DNA from: Aedes albopictus
Lineage: Eukaryota; Arthropoda; Insecta; Diptera; Culicidae
Length of the DNA: 64,000 nt
Assembly: GCF_035046485.1 (NCBI RefSeq)
Contig: NC_085137.1
Location: 478,417,396-478,481,395 of the forward strand
Direction: 5' to 3'
The position numbers were made by a program, and so were the translations under genes. Shown here piece by piece: positions 1 to 11,083 of the stretch; position 1 is the first letter of the stretch; each line of letters opens with the position of its first letter. The notes under the pieces are model-generated. The model was given only the letters and a program-made list of their open reading frames with translations. It made no database searches and was not told the DNA's origin.

Positions 1-444
1 AAGGATACGTGCTTCCACTGCCAAGGAACAGGACATCGGCGGGATTCGTGCCCACAGCGCCAGGATCGAAACAAGTCAAAGGAGAAGAAGCAAGAAAAGG
101 CCGTTTCGTATGCCGGAATTGTAGCTGGAGATGAAGATTCATCAGTGAAGCGGGCACCATCGGAAACACTTACGGATGACATCATAGAGGTATTGGAAGA
201 GAGTTTCAATCAATCGTCGGATAGAGAACGCGAGGAATCGACGCAGTCTAATGTTTGCGAGGAAATGGCAGTTCCTGAGAAAGAGGATCAACCGTGGAAA
301 AGTAAACTACCCACCCTGGCGGAGGTTGCGCAAGCAATCCAGGTCGCAATGGAAAATCCACAGGCAAGCAGCGACGAGCTCAATTTGCGGCATCGGGATC
401 CGCTTCTGGCTCGCAACCAAGAAAAAAGTGCGCGCGAAAAATGA
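1..444 (+). CDS. gag-like zinc-knuckle protein, C-terminal part (open at window edge)
   Basis: Frame 1 is open from the first base to a TGA at 442-444, so the visible piece (147 codons) is the C-terminus of a longer protein. Residues 4-17 form a CCHC zinc knuckle (CFHCQGTGHRRDSC, spacing C-X2-C-X4-H-X4-C), the nucleic-acid-binding motif of retroelement gag/ORF1 proteins. A lysine- and glutamate-rich stretch and an acidic, serine-rich tail follow. In mosquito LINE ORF1 proteins such a knuckle follows an RRM-like region of the kind seen in the genes at 38.2 and 56.5 kb, so this is probably the tail of a related protein; that link is inference. No reverse transcriptase follows. Noncoding sequence runs into an A-rich tail within about 130 bases, so it may be a gag-only retroposon or a retrocopy. 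Confidence 0.7.
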   Translation, partial: KDTCFHCQGTGHRRDSCPQRQDRNKSKEKKQEKAVSYAGIVAGDEDSSVKRAPSETLTDDIIEVLEESFNQSSDREREESTQSNVCEEMAVPEKEDQPWKSKLPTLAEVAQAIQVAMENPQASSDELNLRHRDPLLARNQEKSAREK

Positions 445-571
445 ATTACTAGTTTTTTCAATTGTAAACTTAGAATAACAAATTATTCTGTAAGCTCTTT
501 GGCTCCGTAGAGTTTTTAACTAAACAATTGAGCCTTGGAACTTGGATAAAAACTTGGATAAAAAAAAAAAC
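445..571 (+). other. 3' untranslated tail and poly(A) of the gag-like unit
   Basis: After the stop codon comes about 95 bases of AT-rich noncoding sequence. Then there is a short direct repeat of 'aacttggataaa' and a run of about 11 A at 560-570. This is what the 3' end of a reverse-transcribed element looks like. A target duplication cannot be tested because the 5' end lies outside the window. Confidence 0.5.
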
Positions 572-1239
572 AAATTCTTGAATGACTAGCGGCCCGCAGT
601 TTCTGTCTTAAATTCAATTTTGGCCCGCGAAGACGGTAGGGCTGAGGATCACTGGCTGGCGAAGCGAAGGATTTCTTTTTCTTTTTTTTAGTGGTCCAAT
701 TTTGGGAAAGGGCTTTTTATTATTTATTCATTTCATGGTATTCCTAATTAGATAATTATTCTATCTTCCCTATTGAACACGGTTCTTTAAAAGGGACGTT
801 AGAAACAATTAACTAGCTAGTTTCGTATATTCTAGAGATTTGAGATTATTAATATACAAACAATGAAAATGATAGTTATAGCAATTAACGTACAATAAAT
901 TCACCAATGTTAGCTTTTACATAACTTATTAAACTACGTTTAAACTGGTGAACTGTTTGAGCATGTTTCAATTCTTCCGGTATCTGGTTGTATGTGTATG
1001 GCCCCATGTTTTGGAACCGTTTCCTTCCTATTTCCGTCCTAAATCCAGTTCTCTGTAGCAGATGCGCATAGCGCGTATGATGTTGATGTTGCGCTGTACT
1101 GAAGTTCCAGTTATGATGCAGATTTAGGTTATTGAGGATTTTAAACATAATCACACACGTACGCATGGTGAAAAGACCTTGTATTGGCAAAATTGTATGC
1201 TCGGGATTGCCATAAAGCAGGTTTGTTGGATACAAAAAC

Positions 1240-1725
1240 TACAACTTAAAAATCGCTTTCATACAACGATTCTGCTGGTATTGGGTTATGTCACCAACTC
1301 TTTAGAGCAATGCGTTCTGTTGCGTTGTGCACGCTTTAAGCTGCAAAATAGGTTTAATGAAAGCGACATCAAGTAATACTTAAACAAACTTACAATTTTG
1401 GTCGACTTTTCTGCAATAGAGTCTGCCTGATCTTATTCCCCACTGCTTTTGTGTAGTATCTAAAAGTTCAATTATGTTTTCAATACAATTCAATAATCGC
1501 TTATCTCAACTTACAGAAAAGTTTAGGAATGAACTAGTTCAAATTAACTACACTATACACGGTACTGTAGGAATTCAAATTGTACTCGTAGGCACTGTAA
1601 TAATCGAATTATTTTAAGAATACACGTATAAATGAAAAGAAATAATAGTAATCACCATGGAATTATTAATAACCAGAAGCAAACCGATCCACAACACTGT
1701 GTTTACTTTTCTTTCTAATCTGCCT
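1240..1725. mobile_element. unidentified insertion within the CR1-like pseudogene
   Basis: About 480 bases without LINE-like coding sequence separate two stretches that are contiguous in the related LINE at 51.3-51.4 kb. Near one end there is a short inverted match (tcgctttcat at ~1250 and atgaaagcga at ~1357). No convincing target duplication or coding content was found, so the family is unknown. Confidence 0.45.
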
Positions 1726-3116
1726 TATCATCTACGTTGACGTTGATAACATTTCCAGAGCCGGACGCAGGTTGGTGGTCGGCAGTGTTGCCGCGACGGC
1801 GATTTACGTCGCAACAGCTGGACTTGGATGTCTTTGAGATGTGTATTGTAGGTTGATCCCCAGGTGGTGATGCCGTATTGGTACCGACTGTGGATAAATG
1901 CGAAGTACACCTTCAGTAGCACATGTTGAGGTACGAATTTAGAAAGTTTTCGTAACATTCCGCACAATGATGCACAATTGGCAACGATCTCTTTAATATG
2001 GTATTCCCAGCGTAAGTTGATGCCGATATGAATTCCTAGGTATTTGTAGCTGGACACCTCCTCTATTGTGACGCCGTTTACTATCAACACAGAATGAGGC
2101 ACAGAGTGGTCCTCTCTAGCACCAAAAACCATCAGTTTTGTTTTCCTAAGATTTAGAAAAAGCAGGTTGTTTTCCAGAAAAGCCGTTTACAGTTGTAGGT
2201 CATTTGACATATCAGCATATAGTTCTGTTATGGAGTTAGCCTTGTACGTGATAGCAGTATCATCCGCAAACAGTCTCGGATGGCCTTTTTTTCGGAGCTT
2301 AGCAATATCGTTGATGTAGAGTAAAAACAGCAGAGGTCCGAGATTACTGCCCTGCGGTACACCATACTTGACACTGCGGAATTCACTTCCAACACCAGAG
2401 ATCATAACCTTTTGTTGTCTACCAGACAGATAACTACGTAGAAGATCATTTGCTACACCGCGAATTCCGTACGCGTCGAGTTTTTTCAGAAGAAGCAAAT
2501 GGTCGATCGTATCGAAGGCTTTAGAGAGATCTAAAAACACCACTCCAGCTGTTAGCTTTCGGTTCACAGAGTGTGCAATATCGTCAACCAGCTCCAACAC
2601 GGCAACTTCTGTCGTTGATCCTTACCTGAACCCAAACTGTCTAGGATTGAGTAGCGCAGTACTATCCAAAAAGTTTGTAAGACGCGCTGATAGAAGCTTT
2701 TCGAAAACTTTATTGATTGCTGGTAGAACTGATATAGGCCTGTAGTTTGTTGGGTTCTTGGGATCACCTCCTTTGAAAACCGGATTAACGATTGCCTTCT
2801 TCAAACAATCAGGGTAGATGCTAGAAGTTAAGCAATCGTTGAAACACGTACAAATAATCTGTGAGATCATGAAACTAAACTGTTTGAGCGCTGATTTCGG
2901 AAATCCATCTTCACCAGTTGCTTTTGAGCTGTCTAACGTACGTATGATTTTGCTTACTTTCGTTGGTGAAGCTGGTCGCATGAATGTAGGAATCTGTTGA
3001 TATCGCCGTCCGAATTGAGACAGCTAGCAGCGTTTTCTCCGACTGACGAAAAAAAGTTATTGTACACATTCCCCAGATCTTCAGGTTCAGTAATCTCCGT
3101 ACCATCAACAACGAGC

Positions 3117-3281
3117 ATTGGCGGAGCCAGCATTTTCTTTTTTCTTACTCACTCTCCTAAACATACACGAGAAAAAGAAAGATAGAAGAGGAGGCAGCTT
3201 GCCCCCTCTTTCATCTCGCTCTTTCGCTTGCATGTTTGGTAGAGTGAGTAAGAAAAAAGGAAAAAGCTGGCTCCGCTAATG
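3117..3281. mobile_element. foldback MITE inserted in the CR1-like LINE
   Basis: A near-perfect inverted repeat opens with 'attggcggagccagc' and closes with 'gctggctccgctaat'. The pairing extends inward through the 'ttcttactcact' stretch for about 50 bases per arm. It splits the LINE coding sequence between 'ERLRINHLL' and 'VVDGTEI', so it inserted after the LINE. No clear target duplication was found. Confidence 0.8.
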
Positions 3282-4716
3282 ACAACAAGTGATTGATTCT
3301 GAGTCTTTCCAGAATGAACATGTCATTGATTCGATTCCATAACTGCTTTGGATTATGTGCAGAATAAAGTCGATGGTAGTAGCTGGATTTTGCACGTCGT
3401 TTAGCTTCTGCCAGTCTTTTGTTTGCATGGTTCAACAAATCTTTCATTCGTTGGTCCTCACGATTCATCTTCCATCTCCGATACAGATTATTGGATATTC
3501 GACTTACCTTCCATACATCGAAACTAAACCAAGGGCCTACATTTTTCTTCATTTTTACGTTCACCGTTATTTTCTTAGTGAAACAATCCTTGAGTCTAGT
3601 GAAATGACTTGTAATTGCCAGTAGTTGCTCGGCAAGAAAAAATATGAGTTGCAATGCATGCTGATTTGTCGTTGGCTGATAATCGATTCGGTGAGTGTTT
3701 GATGTACTCTCTTGACAGAAGTTTCGAAGTGGATCATCACATAGCTATGATCACTGAGGTTACAGTCCATAGTGTAGTTAGTAATCTGTTCGGATATATC
3801 TGCTAGGCAAACTACATGATCAAGTATGTTGTCACTTACTGGGCGTGTACAATATGTGTTAGTTACAACCATGTTGTAAGACTCCAGAAGCTGCAAGTAT
3901 TTCTGGACACCTCGAGATTCTTCATCATTTATAGCGAGGTTCATATCACCCAGGAAGACACAATATTTTCAACAAGGGAGAGAAATTTCTCGAGTTCGTA
4001 GCCAGGAGGTCGATAGATTCCGTGAACCGTAATCCGAGCCGATTTAAGGATTAAGGAGACTGTTTAACACCCCCAAAGGTCCATGGAGCATAGTGGTGTA
4101 GAGAATGATGCTTCAGGACAACCAAGAGCTTTCGCGAGTAATGGCTTTAATATATACGAGCGTATTCGATGGATTGTTGTTATATACTGAAACGGTGCAA
4201 CATCCTACAGGAACTTAATTTCAAAGATATTCTAGGTAATCCAATAACGTCCGTGGGTAAAGGTCTGAAGATCTTCAAGCGAAATCAATGAATTGTTGTT
4301 ACATTACAGTTGTAGCATTCTACAGGTCCATGGAGCATAGTTATTTCCATAGGAGATTCAGGAATCCATAGACATTGGACCTCTAAGAACTTCCGCGAGT
4401 CAGGCCTGTAGATCTAATGTTCTAGGATCGCAAAAAAAATGTGAAAAAAGGCCTTAAGATCTTCATGCATACTCAATGGATTTTTATTACATTACTGATA
4501 CGGTGCAACATTCTACAGGTCCATGGAGCATAGTTCTGTAAAGTCTTGATTTCCAAAGATGTTCTAGTTCATCCAAGAACTTTCGCAAGTACTGAATTCA
4601 AGATCTACAAGCGTAATTAATGGATTTTTGTTACGTTGATACGCTGTAACATCCTACAGGTCCATGAACCATTTTTCTGTAAGGTCCTAATTTCCAAAGA
4701 CGTTCTAGGTCCTTCA

Positions 4717-5095
4717 CAGGCTTGACAGAAACTCCCTCGCGAGAAAATGAGGAAGCAATTTCGGCGATTTTCTGAGGAGTGGAAATAAAACTCAGAAATC
4801 ACAACGCAAATCCTCAACAGCACCGAGCGCGAGCTTACCGCGCAGTGAGGAGTTCGTCCAACACTCATAATTGCTGCACTTACACTCAAAAAGCTCTCGC
4901 GAGTTCCACTCCCATATAAAGAAAGACTCTCGAGGCGAAAATCGCATTCAAAAACCCGAAATAATCATCCTTGCTCAGTTTTTATTGCCTCTCTGTTTGG
5001 GGTTCGATCGCTCCCTCGCGACGAGGCAAAAGCAAAACACCGCTCTAGAGCATTTCGCAAAACTCTTTTGATTTCGAGGAGGATTTTCAAGCCTG
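4717..5095. mobile_element. hAT-type non-autonomous element
   Basis: The termini are 'caggcttga' and 'tcaagcctg'. They are flanked by gtccttca (4709-4716) and gtcctcca (5096-5103), an 8-bp target duplication with one mismatch. Uninterrupted neighbouring units read 'ctaggtcctccaagaac', which confirms the insertion point. The interior is noncoding. The hAT assignment rests on the 8-bp duplication. Confidence 0.75.
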
Positions 5096-5440
5096 GTCCT
5101 CCAAGAACTCCCACGAGTATAGGCCTCAAGATCTACAAGCGTATTCAATTGTTTGTTGTCACATAACTGATGTATGTAACGTTTACAGGTCCAGTAAGCA
5201 TATTTCTGTAGAGAAACAATTTTCAAAGATCATCTAGATCCACCAAGAATAAAGGCCTTAAGATCTACATGCGCTATCAATGGATTGTTGTAACACTACT
5301 GAAACGTTGTAACATCCTACAGGTTCATGAACCATTTTTCTGTAAGAAACTTATTTCCAAAGATGTTTTTGGTCCGTCAAGAACTTCCGCTAGTAAAAGT
5401 TCAAAGATGTGTAATCAATAGATTGTTTTTGCATTTGTGA

Positions 5441-5843
5441 CAAGGTTGCGACCATTCATTTGCAAAGGTTTATATTCATTTGCTATTATCTCAGTTCAGA
5501 AGCATGCTATCGAAAAACAATGTTCGGATGAATTTAACCTTGTAATTTTATCTAAAAGTTTGCCGAACAACATTGGGGTCGCACACGCATACCAAAGTCG
5601 TGAGCGAGCTGTGAAGGCAACTTTCCACAGCGTGAATTTAATTTATATTCACCGCGTGGAGAGTTGCCTTCACAGCTCGCTCACGACTTTGGTATACGTT
5701 TGCGACCCCAATGTTATTCAGCAAACTTTTAGATAAAATTACAACGTTAAATTCATCCGAACATTGTTTTTCGATAGCATGCTTCTGAATTGAGATAATA
5801 GCAAATGAATGTAAATCTTTGCAAATGAATGGTCGCAACCTTG
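5441..5843. mobile_element. hAT-type foldback MITE with perfect 8-bp TSD
   Basis: The 403-bp element is almost one hairpin. It begins 'caaggttgcgacc', ends 'ggtcgcaaccttg', and has arms of nearly 200 bases. The sequence atttgtga occurs immediately on both sides (5433-5440 and 5844-5851). It sits inside one of the ~200-bp array units. The short open frames on both strands are mirror-image translations of the arms and not genes. Confidence 0.92.
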
Positions 5844-5954
5844 ATTTGTGATATGGTGCATGATTCTACAGGTCAATAAACCTTTTTTGTGAAGGAAAAA
5901 AATGTCTGAAGATGTTTTAGGGCCTCCATGAATTCCCACGAGTAAAGGTCTTAA

Positions 5955-6305
5955 GGCGAAACTGGAAGCATTTCCTAATTTTTTTGGTTTTTGATTTTTT
6001 ATTAAATAACGAAGCAATATTTTCAAAATCGGTTTTCGTGCACATGTAGAGTATGGACCAAGGTACCTTCTGAATTTTTTTGAGGGGAAAATGTTTTCCA
6101 TTTTTGCAGAAACCATTTTTTTGTGAAATTTTGTTCAAAAATGGTTTCTGCAAAAACGAAAAACATTTTCCACCACAAAAAAAAAAATCAGAAAATACCT
6201 TGATCCATACTCTATATGTGCACGAAAACCGATTTTAAAAATATTTCTTCGTTATTTAATTAAAAATTAAAAACCAAAAAGTGAGGAAATGCTTTTAGTT
6301 TCGCC
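5955..6305. mobile_element. TTAA-flanked foldback MITE
   Basis: The termini 'ggcgaaact' and 'agtttcgcc' are flanked by TTAA at 5951-5954 and 6306-6309. The arms pair over about 165 bases. Sister array units read 'aaaggccttaagatct' with a single TTAA, showing that the tetranucleotide was duplicated on insertion. TTAA targets are typical of piggyBac-type elements, but the termini do not begin with CCC, so the superfamily is tentative. Confidence 0.8.
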
Positions 6306-6603
6306 TTAAGATTCAATGGTTTGTTATGATGATGTAACATTCAACAGGTCCAGAGAGCATAGTTCTGTAGCGAAATATTTTCCAAAGATCTTCGAGGTCC
6401 TCCAAGAACAATCCAAAGGCAAACTATGGATTTTTATTACATTATTGATCTCTTATTACATCTCTTTGAAGCTTTTTGAAGTCCCTAAACTGTACTTCGA
6501 ACCTATTACGATTTTAGATCTTAAGACCAGGGCGCAAAATTTTCAAGCAGACGAGCTGAAGTTCACCGTGCGGCAATTTTCATTTACTTGCATGCATATT
6601 CAT

Positions 6604-7279
6604 TAGCGTGGGTCATCGGAACCGTTTTCTCAGATCAAAGCTTTTTTGGTTCCGTTTCGGGTCCTGAGTATCTGTGCAAAATTTGAGCACGATCGGTTGC
6701 GTCTACACTTTGCGCATTGCAATTGAAATTTGTATGGGATTTTGTATGGGAAAACATACTTTTTTGCATTTTTGTCATAAGTTTGTCTGAAACTTTTTAA
6801 CCGATACTGTAAAATAATAGCCTAGGATGTTCTGAAAAACTTAATTTAAGACCGCATAGCGATCCGATGCTTGTGAAAATAGTTATCATCAACAAATCGC
6901 ATGCATGTGTTTATGCTTTAACATGTAAAGGAATAACAATAGCAACATAATCATGCTGTTTCGGTAAGCAATGACAACGCTTAGAGATCACTTCACGGTC
7001 TTCGACAAAGTTTTCTAGGACACCCTAGGCTATGTTTTCACTTTATCGGTTACATTGTTTAAGAAAAGTTCGAGCTTGTCATGGGAAAAATGCAAAAAAG
7101 TGTGTTTTCCCATATAAAATCCCATACAAACTTCAACCGCGATGCGCAAAACGTAGACTTAACCGATAGTGCCCAAATTTTGCACACTTATTTAGGACCT
7201 GAAATGGGACCAAAAAAGCTTTGATCTGATTGGATACTATTGAATTTTTCTTTTTCCATATAAACGATGACCCACTCTA
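6604..7279. mobile_element. hAT-type foldback MITE nested in the 6528-8051 element
   Basis: The termini are 'tagcgtgggtcatc' and 'gatgacccactcta'. Arms of over 200 bases pair across the element, with shared blocks such as 'gggaccaaaaaagctttgat' and 'atgcaaaaaagt'. The 8-bp target duplication atattcat is perfect (6596-6603 and 7280-7287). Noncoding. Confidence 0.9.
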
Positions 7280-7649
7280 ATATTCATATTCAGCTGCTCG
7301 ATACTCGTTTATCAACTGAATGAAAGTCAATGAATATTTGTAAACATCTTACAAAGTGTTAAATTGCTGATAAAATATTGATGTTTTGATTACATTTAAC
7401 AGTGCTTTACACAGATCTTTTCCCATTTGATTGTTGTAGAGTATTTTTGGAAGAAATCGTAGCCATAAACGTAGGTAATTATGAAGATGTTTCTCAATCA
7501 GCTTCATATTCAAGGACTACGAATTAACTGACTGTGTGAAGAGGGAGAGCGAAAATGAATTTGTTTGTTTTAAATATTCATTGCAGAATCATTCGAATTT
7601 GTGCTGTTTTCAGTCAATGACTACATTGACTATTTGAACTATTTGACTA

Positions 7650-8028
7650 CACGGAGAAATCAAACTACCTAATTTTTGGGTCGATTTTACTCAAAGCTGA
7701 GTATATCGAATAAACTAGTTACCCAAAATTAGGTTGTTTTCCCTCTTTCCCTCACCGATGTTGTCAAAAACAAACAGAGATGCGTCTACCCAATGGGGGT
7801 CCTTGAGCCCAATAAGCAAATTTTGAGTAAATGTAGGTATACTCAAATTTGGGTTGAATGAGGGGGGGTCTTGGGTTGAATTTACCTACTCTTAAGTATA
7901 TTTTTTGCTGGAGGTAAAGGCAATTTACCTAGTGTGAGTTTAATCGATTTACTCAAATTTGGCTTATTGGGCGGAACTATGGGATTGCGTCAAAAGAACT
8001 CAATTTTGGGTAGTTTGGTGGTTCCGTG
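7650..8028. mobile_element. TA-flanked MITE (Tc1/mariner-type target)
   Basis: Termini 'cacggagaaatcaaactacc' and 'ggtagtttggtggttccgtg' are flanked by TA at 7648-7649 and 8029-8030. The motif 'cccaaaattaggt' and variants recur inside. Noncoding. Confidence 0.75.
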
Positions 8029-8059
8029 TACATTGAACATTTTGCACCCTGCTTAAGAC

Positions 8060-8460
8060 CAAGGTTCGCGAGAGTACTTGGATGAACTAAAATTCTTTGT
8101 TAATCACTATTCTACAAAACTATCCTTCATAGGTCTGTAGGGTGGCGCATCGCATCAGTAATGCACGCTTGTAGGTCTTAAGGCCTATATTCGCAAGAGT
8201 ACTTGGCGGACCTAGAGCATCTTTGGCAATTAGTTCTCTAGAGGCCAAGTTCTTGGATTCCTTTGAACATCTTTGAAAATCACTTCTCTATATAACCGTG
8301 CTCCATAAATTTTAATGATGTTACATCGTATCAGAAATGTAACAACAATCAACTGATTACGCTAGTAGATTCCGGCCTTTTCTTGGATGATCTAGAACAC
8401 ATTGTTTACAGAACCATGCCCCAAGGACCTGTGGAATGTTACACGTGGCACAGTTTGGGA
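8060..8460 (-). repeat. inverted units of the 4.06-6.5 kb array
   Basis: This stretch is the reverse complement of the unit seen upstream. For example 'aaggttcgcgagagtacttgg' and 'taggtcttaaggcc' match the opposite strand of 'ccaagaactttcgcgagta' and 'ggccttaagatct'. About two diverged units are present. The array therefore changes orientation, apparently near 6.45 kb, before the 6528-8051 element inserted. Confidence 0.65.
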
Positions 8461-8815
8461 AGCACTGAGTTATACCAAACGTGTTAGCCTGGGGTTCAAA
8501 TGAAGGGGGTAAATGTATATGAATAAATATAAATGTTTTCGAAATGTTTTGAACATTTGAAGTTTTCCAAATTTAGGAAAAGAATATTTTATTGATTTTT
8601 TTTATTTCTACGCAAAATATTCGTATGAATATCAGATAATTTTTGTTTTCTGAAATTGCTGCAAATTTTCTACACTTCTAGGAAAGAAATTCACATTGGC
8701 ATTTTAGCATAAATTTCATAACTATCAGCAATCAAATCAACCGATCTACGTGAGCCTCTACTCCTTATTGCGGAGACTCAACCTGCTTGGACTTTTCATT
8801 GTTTTACATTATAAA

Positions 8816-9165
8816 CAGTGTACGCAGAATGTGGCACCGCAAGCGAAAAATAGGCAATAAAGAAAGCACGGCAACAACGCTTTGCTTTTTCGTTAGCAGA
8901 TAATGACAAGGATCGCTCCCGAGTTTGTTTGAAACAAAAACGGTAGGAATATTTGTCTCGTTCTGTTCACATCGTGATTTTCGCATTGTTTTACAACTGA
9001 AACTCGACTTTAAGGTTTGCAATATTGGCACACGCACGGCAAGCGATGTTTGTTATATTGCTCTCATCGCCAGACATGCACTTATTGCGGAGCGCCTTTG
9101 TTACCGACATGCACCGCTTAGGACAAAGCGTTTGTTTTTCGGCATGACCTGTTTTTCATACGCTG
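8816..9165 (-). mobile_element. hAT-type MITE, inverted relative of 63143-63561
   Basis: The sequence begins 'cagtgtacgcagaatgtgg' and ends 'gtttttcatacgctg'. It is flanked by attataaa (8808-8815) and attttaaa (9166-9173), an imperfect 8-bp duplication. Its interior ('ttgttaccgacatgcaccgc', 'ttagcagataatgacaa') is the reverse complement of the element near the right end of the window. It lacks a block of about 70 bases present there. Confidence 0.8.
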
Positions 9166-9180
9166 ATTTTAAACAAACAT

Positions 9181-9394
9181 GGGGTCTTGTACCATTTGGG
9201 CAGGTGTACCTATTTTGGGCACCTACCGCTAAAACTAAGTCCACTTCAAACGGATTGATTTGAATTTTTGTATGGAGCTAGGCACGTACAGTATCTACAT
9301 CTATGCGATTACTCAAATCAATCGGTTTGGAATTGACATAGTTATAGCGGCAAGTGCCCAAAATAGGTACACCTGCCCAAATGGCACAAGACCC
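9181..9394. mobile_element. foldback MITE, 'accatttgggcaggtg' family
   Basis: The ends 'ggggtcttgtaccatttggg' and 'cccaaatggcacaagaccc' pair. The shared inner block 'ctattttgggcac' is mirrored. The same family occurs at 41547-41759 and 56061-56273, where TA flanks are intact; here the flanks are AT/TG. Noncoding. Confidence 0.8.
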
Positions 9395-9496
9395 TGTGTC
9401 GTGGCCACACTCACTAAAATAAGCCGAATCAGTTTTTACACTGGAATCCATAAATGAATGCTATAGGCAATATCAATTCAAGTCAGATTATTTGCG

Positions 9497-11070
9497 AAAC
9501 TTCAGGAAAAACAAAACAAGATGAAATGTGTCTTCTTTTAAGACCAAATTTGCAACACTTATAAAAATTAAATAAATTGATTAGCTATTTTTATCAAAAT
9601 AGGTGGTCAACTTATGCCTCTCGGTACGTAAACCTAATCAGTCTTGCAATCTCTGTTCACAGCCATTAAATGCTAATTTTAAATTGACATTTATTGCTGT
9701 AAGTTTTAAGTACTTGGGATTGCGTTGAGTCGTCAAAGGTCACTCAGGCCAGTACCGGATCCCGTAGAGGCAACAGACCACCCGGTAGTGCACGGTGATT
9801 GGTTCAGTATACATGGAAACACTTGCAAACGTTGGTTCTAGCGATGGATTGATTGTAGAGAAAACAGCAGCGAGACTCGGGCTGCTGGGTCGGTGGGGAA
9901 AAACGGCTCAATCCCTTATTTACCCAAGTAACACACATGTTATATAAAAGTTATGACAGCGCAAGTTTTGGTTGTATAGAAGTTTATTTTACGTTATTTC
10001 AACACAATGTTAGAATTACGTAAAATAAACTTCTATACAACCAAAACTTGCGCTGTCGTAACTCTATTATAACATGTGTGTTGCTTGGGTAACTAATGAG
10101 AGTTTTTGATACATGTGTGCTTCCACCGATTATTTTTGTCATTAAAGTTTGCGGTATTATCAATATTGTGTAAAATATATAACAGCTTCCATGGCTAGGG
10201 TCCTATGTTGTTCTAAAGTTTCTATTTGCCTGTCATCATTTCACAAAAAAAAAACCCTATGTGAGGACCGAAATGATGACAATAAAAACTAATAAATTGT
10301 ATTTCAATCTCTAAATTGGACAAAGTGAGAAGGGAGAGTCAATAAATGAATAAATGAAAGTATTTTGATTCTATGTTAGGTTACTACTTTCTTAAAATAA
10401 AACTATTGTATCTTGGTCGTCGCTCAAATTTAGCACAAAACTTTTGCAGTGACAAATAGGGAAAATGACTGGTTTGGCAATTATAAAATGGCGCAACAAT
10501 AATAAAATTTACCAAGTGATCGTTACAATTTTGCAATTTTATGATTCGAGTAAAAAGTGGGTCTGATATTGGAATGAAAGTATGAATTGTGTCATTATAA
10601 AACCTTAGCTTTTGAGTACCTTTTGGGCCAATATTCACTTAGTCTTTCCATTACTCCCTAATAACCATTGGTATATTGAACGTCTCTATCTAAGTAACTG
10701 AATTTAACACTTTGAGACGCTAGAAATAACTAGAAATCGATCAGCAAATTAGGAATTTTCCTTAATAAAGGGTATTTTATCCCATTCTCCCGTGTGCAAA
10801 AAAACAATGCCACTGGAACAAGACTGGCCGTACAAATGCAATTGTTTATAACTGATTTGGTGATAATGGAATGCTATTTTTGTAGCTATTGGATCATCGC
10901 AACAATACCCTTAGATTCGCCTGCTGCACAACGTTCAAAATGTTAAATTTGGTCAAAACTTTTTTCACTACCGATAGATTTCCAAGCAACCGTGCTTCGT
11001 ACAATGTTGCTGAAATGTTAAGAATTTTGTTTCCTATTCAGTCATTTGTGCCTTATTTTTCCAAGGTTTA
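9497..11070 (+). repeat. direct repeat copy A (~1.4 kb plus insertions)
   Basis: From 'cgaaacttcagg' to 'ttttccaaggtttata' this copy matches 12400-13760 in the same orientation and order. Shared landmarks include 'ggtggtcaacttatgcctct', 'caacagaccacccggtagtg' and 'gatacatgtgtgcttccacc'. It differs by a MITE (9923-10089), an extra ~47 bases near 10190-10240 and small indels. No convincing ORF exists, so it is probably a noncoding TE or a segmental duplication. Confidence 0.85.
9923..10089. mobile_element. TA-flanked foldback MITE, present only in copy A
   Basis: The ends 'cccaagtaacacacatgtta' and 'taacatgtgtgttgcttggg' form arms of roughly 80 bases with a tiny loop. TA dinucleotides flank both sides (9921-9922 and 10090-10091). 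The sister copy at 12.8 kb lacks it. Confidence 0.85.
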
Positions 11071-11083
11071 TAGGGTGTCTGTA

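Larger units (their letters stand above)
710..4050 (-). pseudogene. CR1-like non-LTR retrotransposon ORF2, 5'-truncated and frameshifted
   Basis: Minus-strand pieces in several frames line up with the better-preserved LINE at 47.5-52.0 kb. From 5' to 3' they are: the end of the endonuclease domain ('YRPPG', 'GDMNLAI', 'SDHSYV', about 4040-3720); a linker ('KNVGPWFSFDVWK'); the reverse transcriptase with 'NYRPISVLP', 'LDLSKAFDTIDH', 'GVPQGSNLGPLLFLLY' and the catalytic FADD at 2259-2270; the 'YKYLGI' region; and a C-terminal domain ending near 885. The endonuclease start and all of ORF1 are missing, as is usual for a 5'-truncated LINE. At least three frameshifts, a foldback insertion at 3117-3281 and a ~480-base insertion at about 1240-1725 interrupt it, so it is not functional. 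CR1-like is inferred from motif style; the exact family is not known. Confidence 0.85.
4060..6519 (+). repeat. array of degenerate ~200-bp units, interrupted by MITEs
   Basis: A unit recurs beginning roughly 'ggtccatggagcatag', then 'tttccaaagatgttctaggt', 'ccaagaactttcgcgagta', 'ccttaagatctacaagcg', 'caatggattgttgttacat' and 'gcaacattctacag'. Unit starts fall near 4079, 4324, 4519, 4659, 5187, 5323, 5870 and 6348. The units are well diverged. Three TIR elements (4717-5095, 5441-5843, 5955-6305) sit in different units, and neighbouring uninterrupted units serve as empty-site references. No coding potential was found. Confidence 0.75.
6528..8051. mobile_element. hAT-type element hosting two nested MITEs
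   Basis: The left end 'cagggcgcaaaattttcaa' and the right end 'ttgaacattttgcaccctg' form a TIR of about 19 bases. The 8-bp sequence cttaagac flanks both sides (6520-6527 and 8052-8059). Removing the nested elements at 6604-7279 and 7650-8028 leaves roughly 470 bases of noncoding sequence. It inserted into the repeat array. Confidence 0.85.

Noticed and set aside
5437..5838. Two similar ORFs on opposite strands (99 and 66 codons)
   Set aside because: Mirror translations of the arms of the hAT-type hairpin at 5441-5843.
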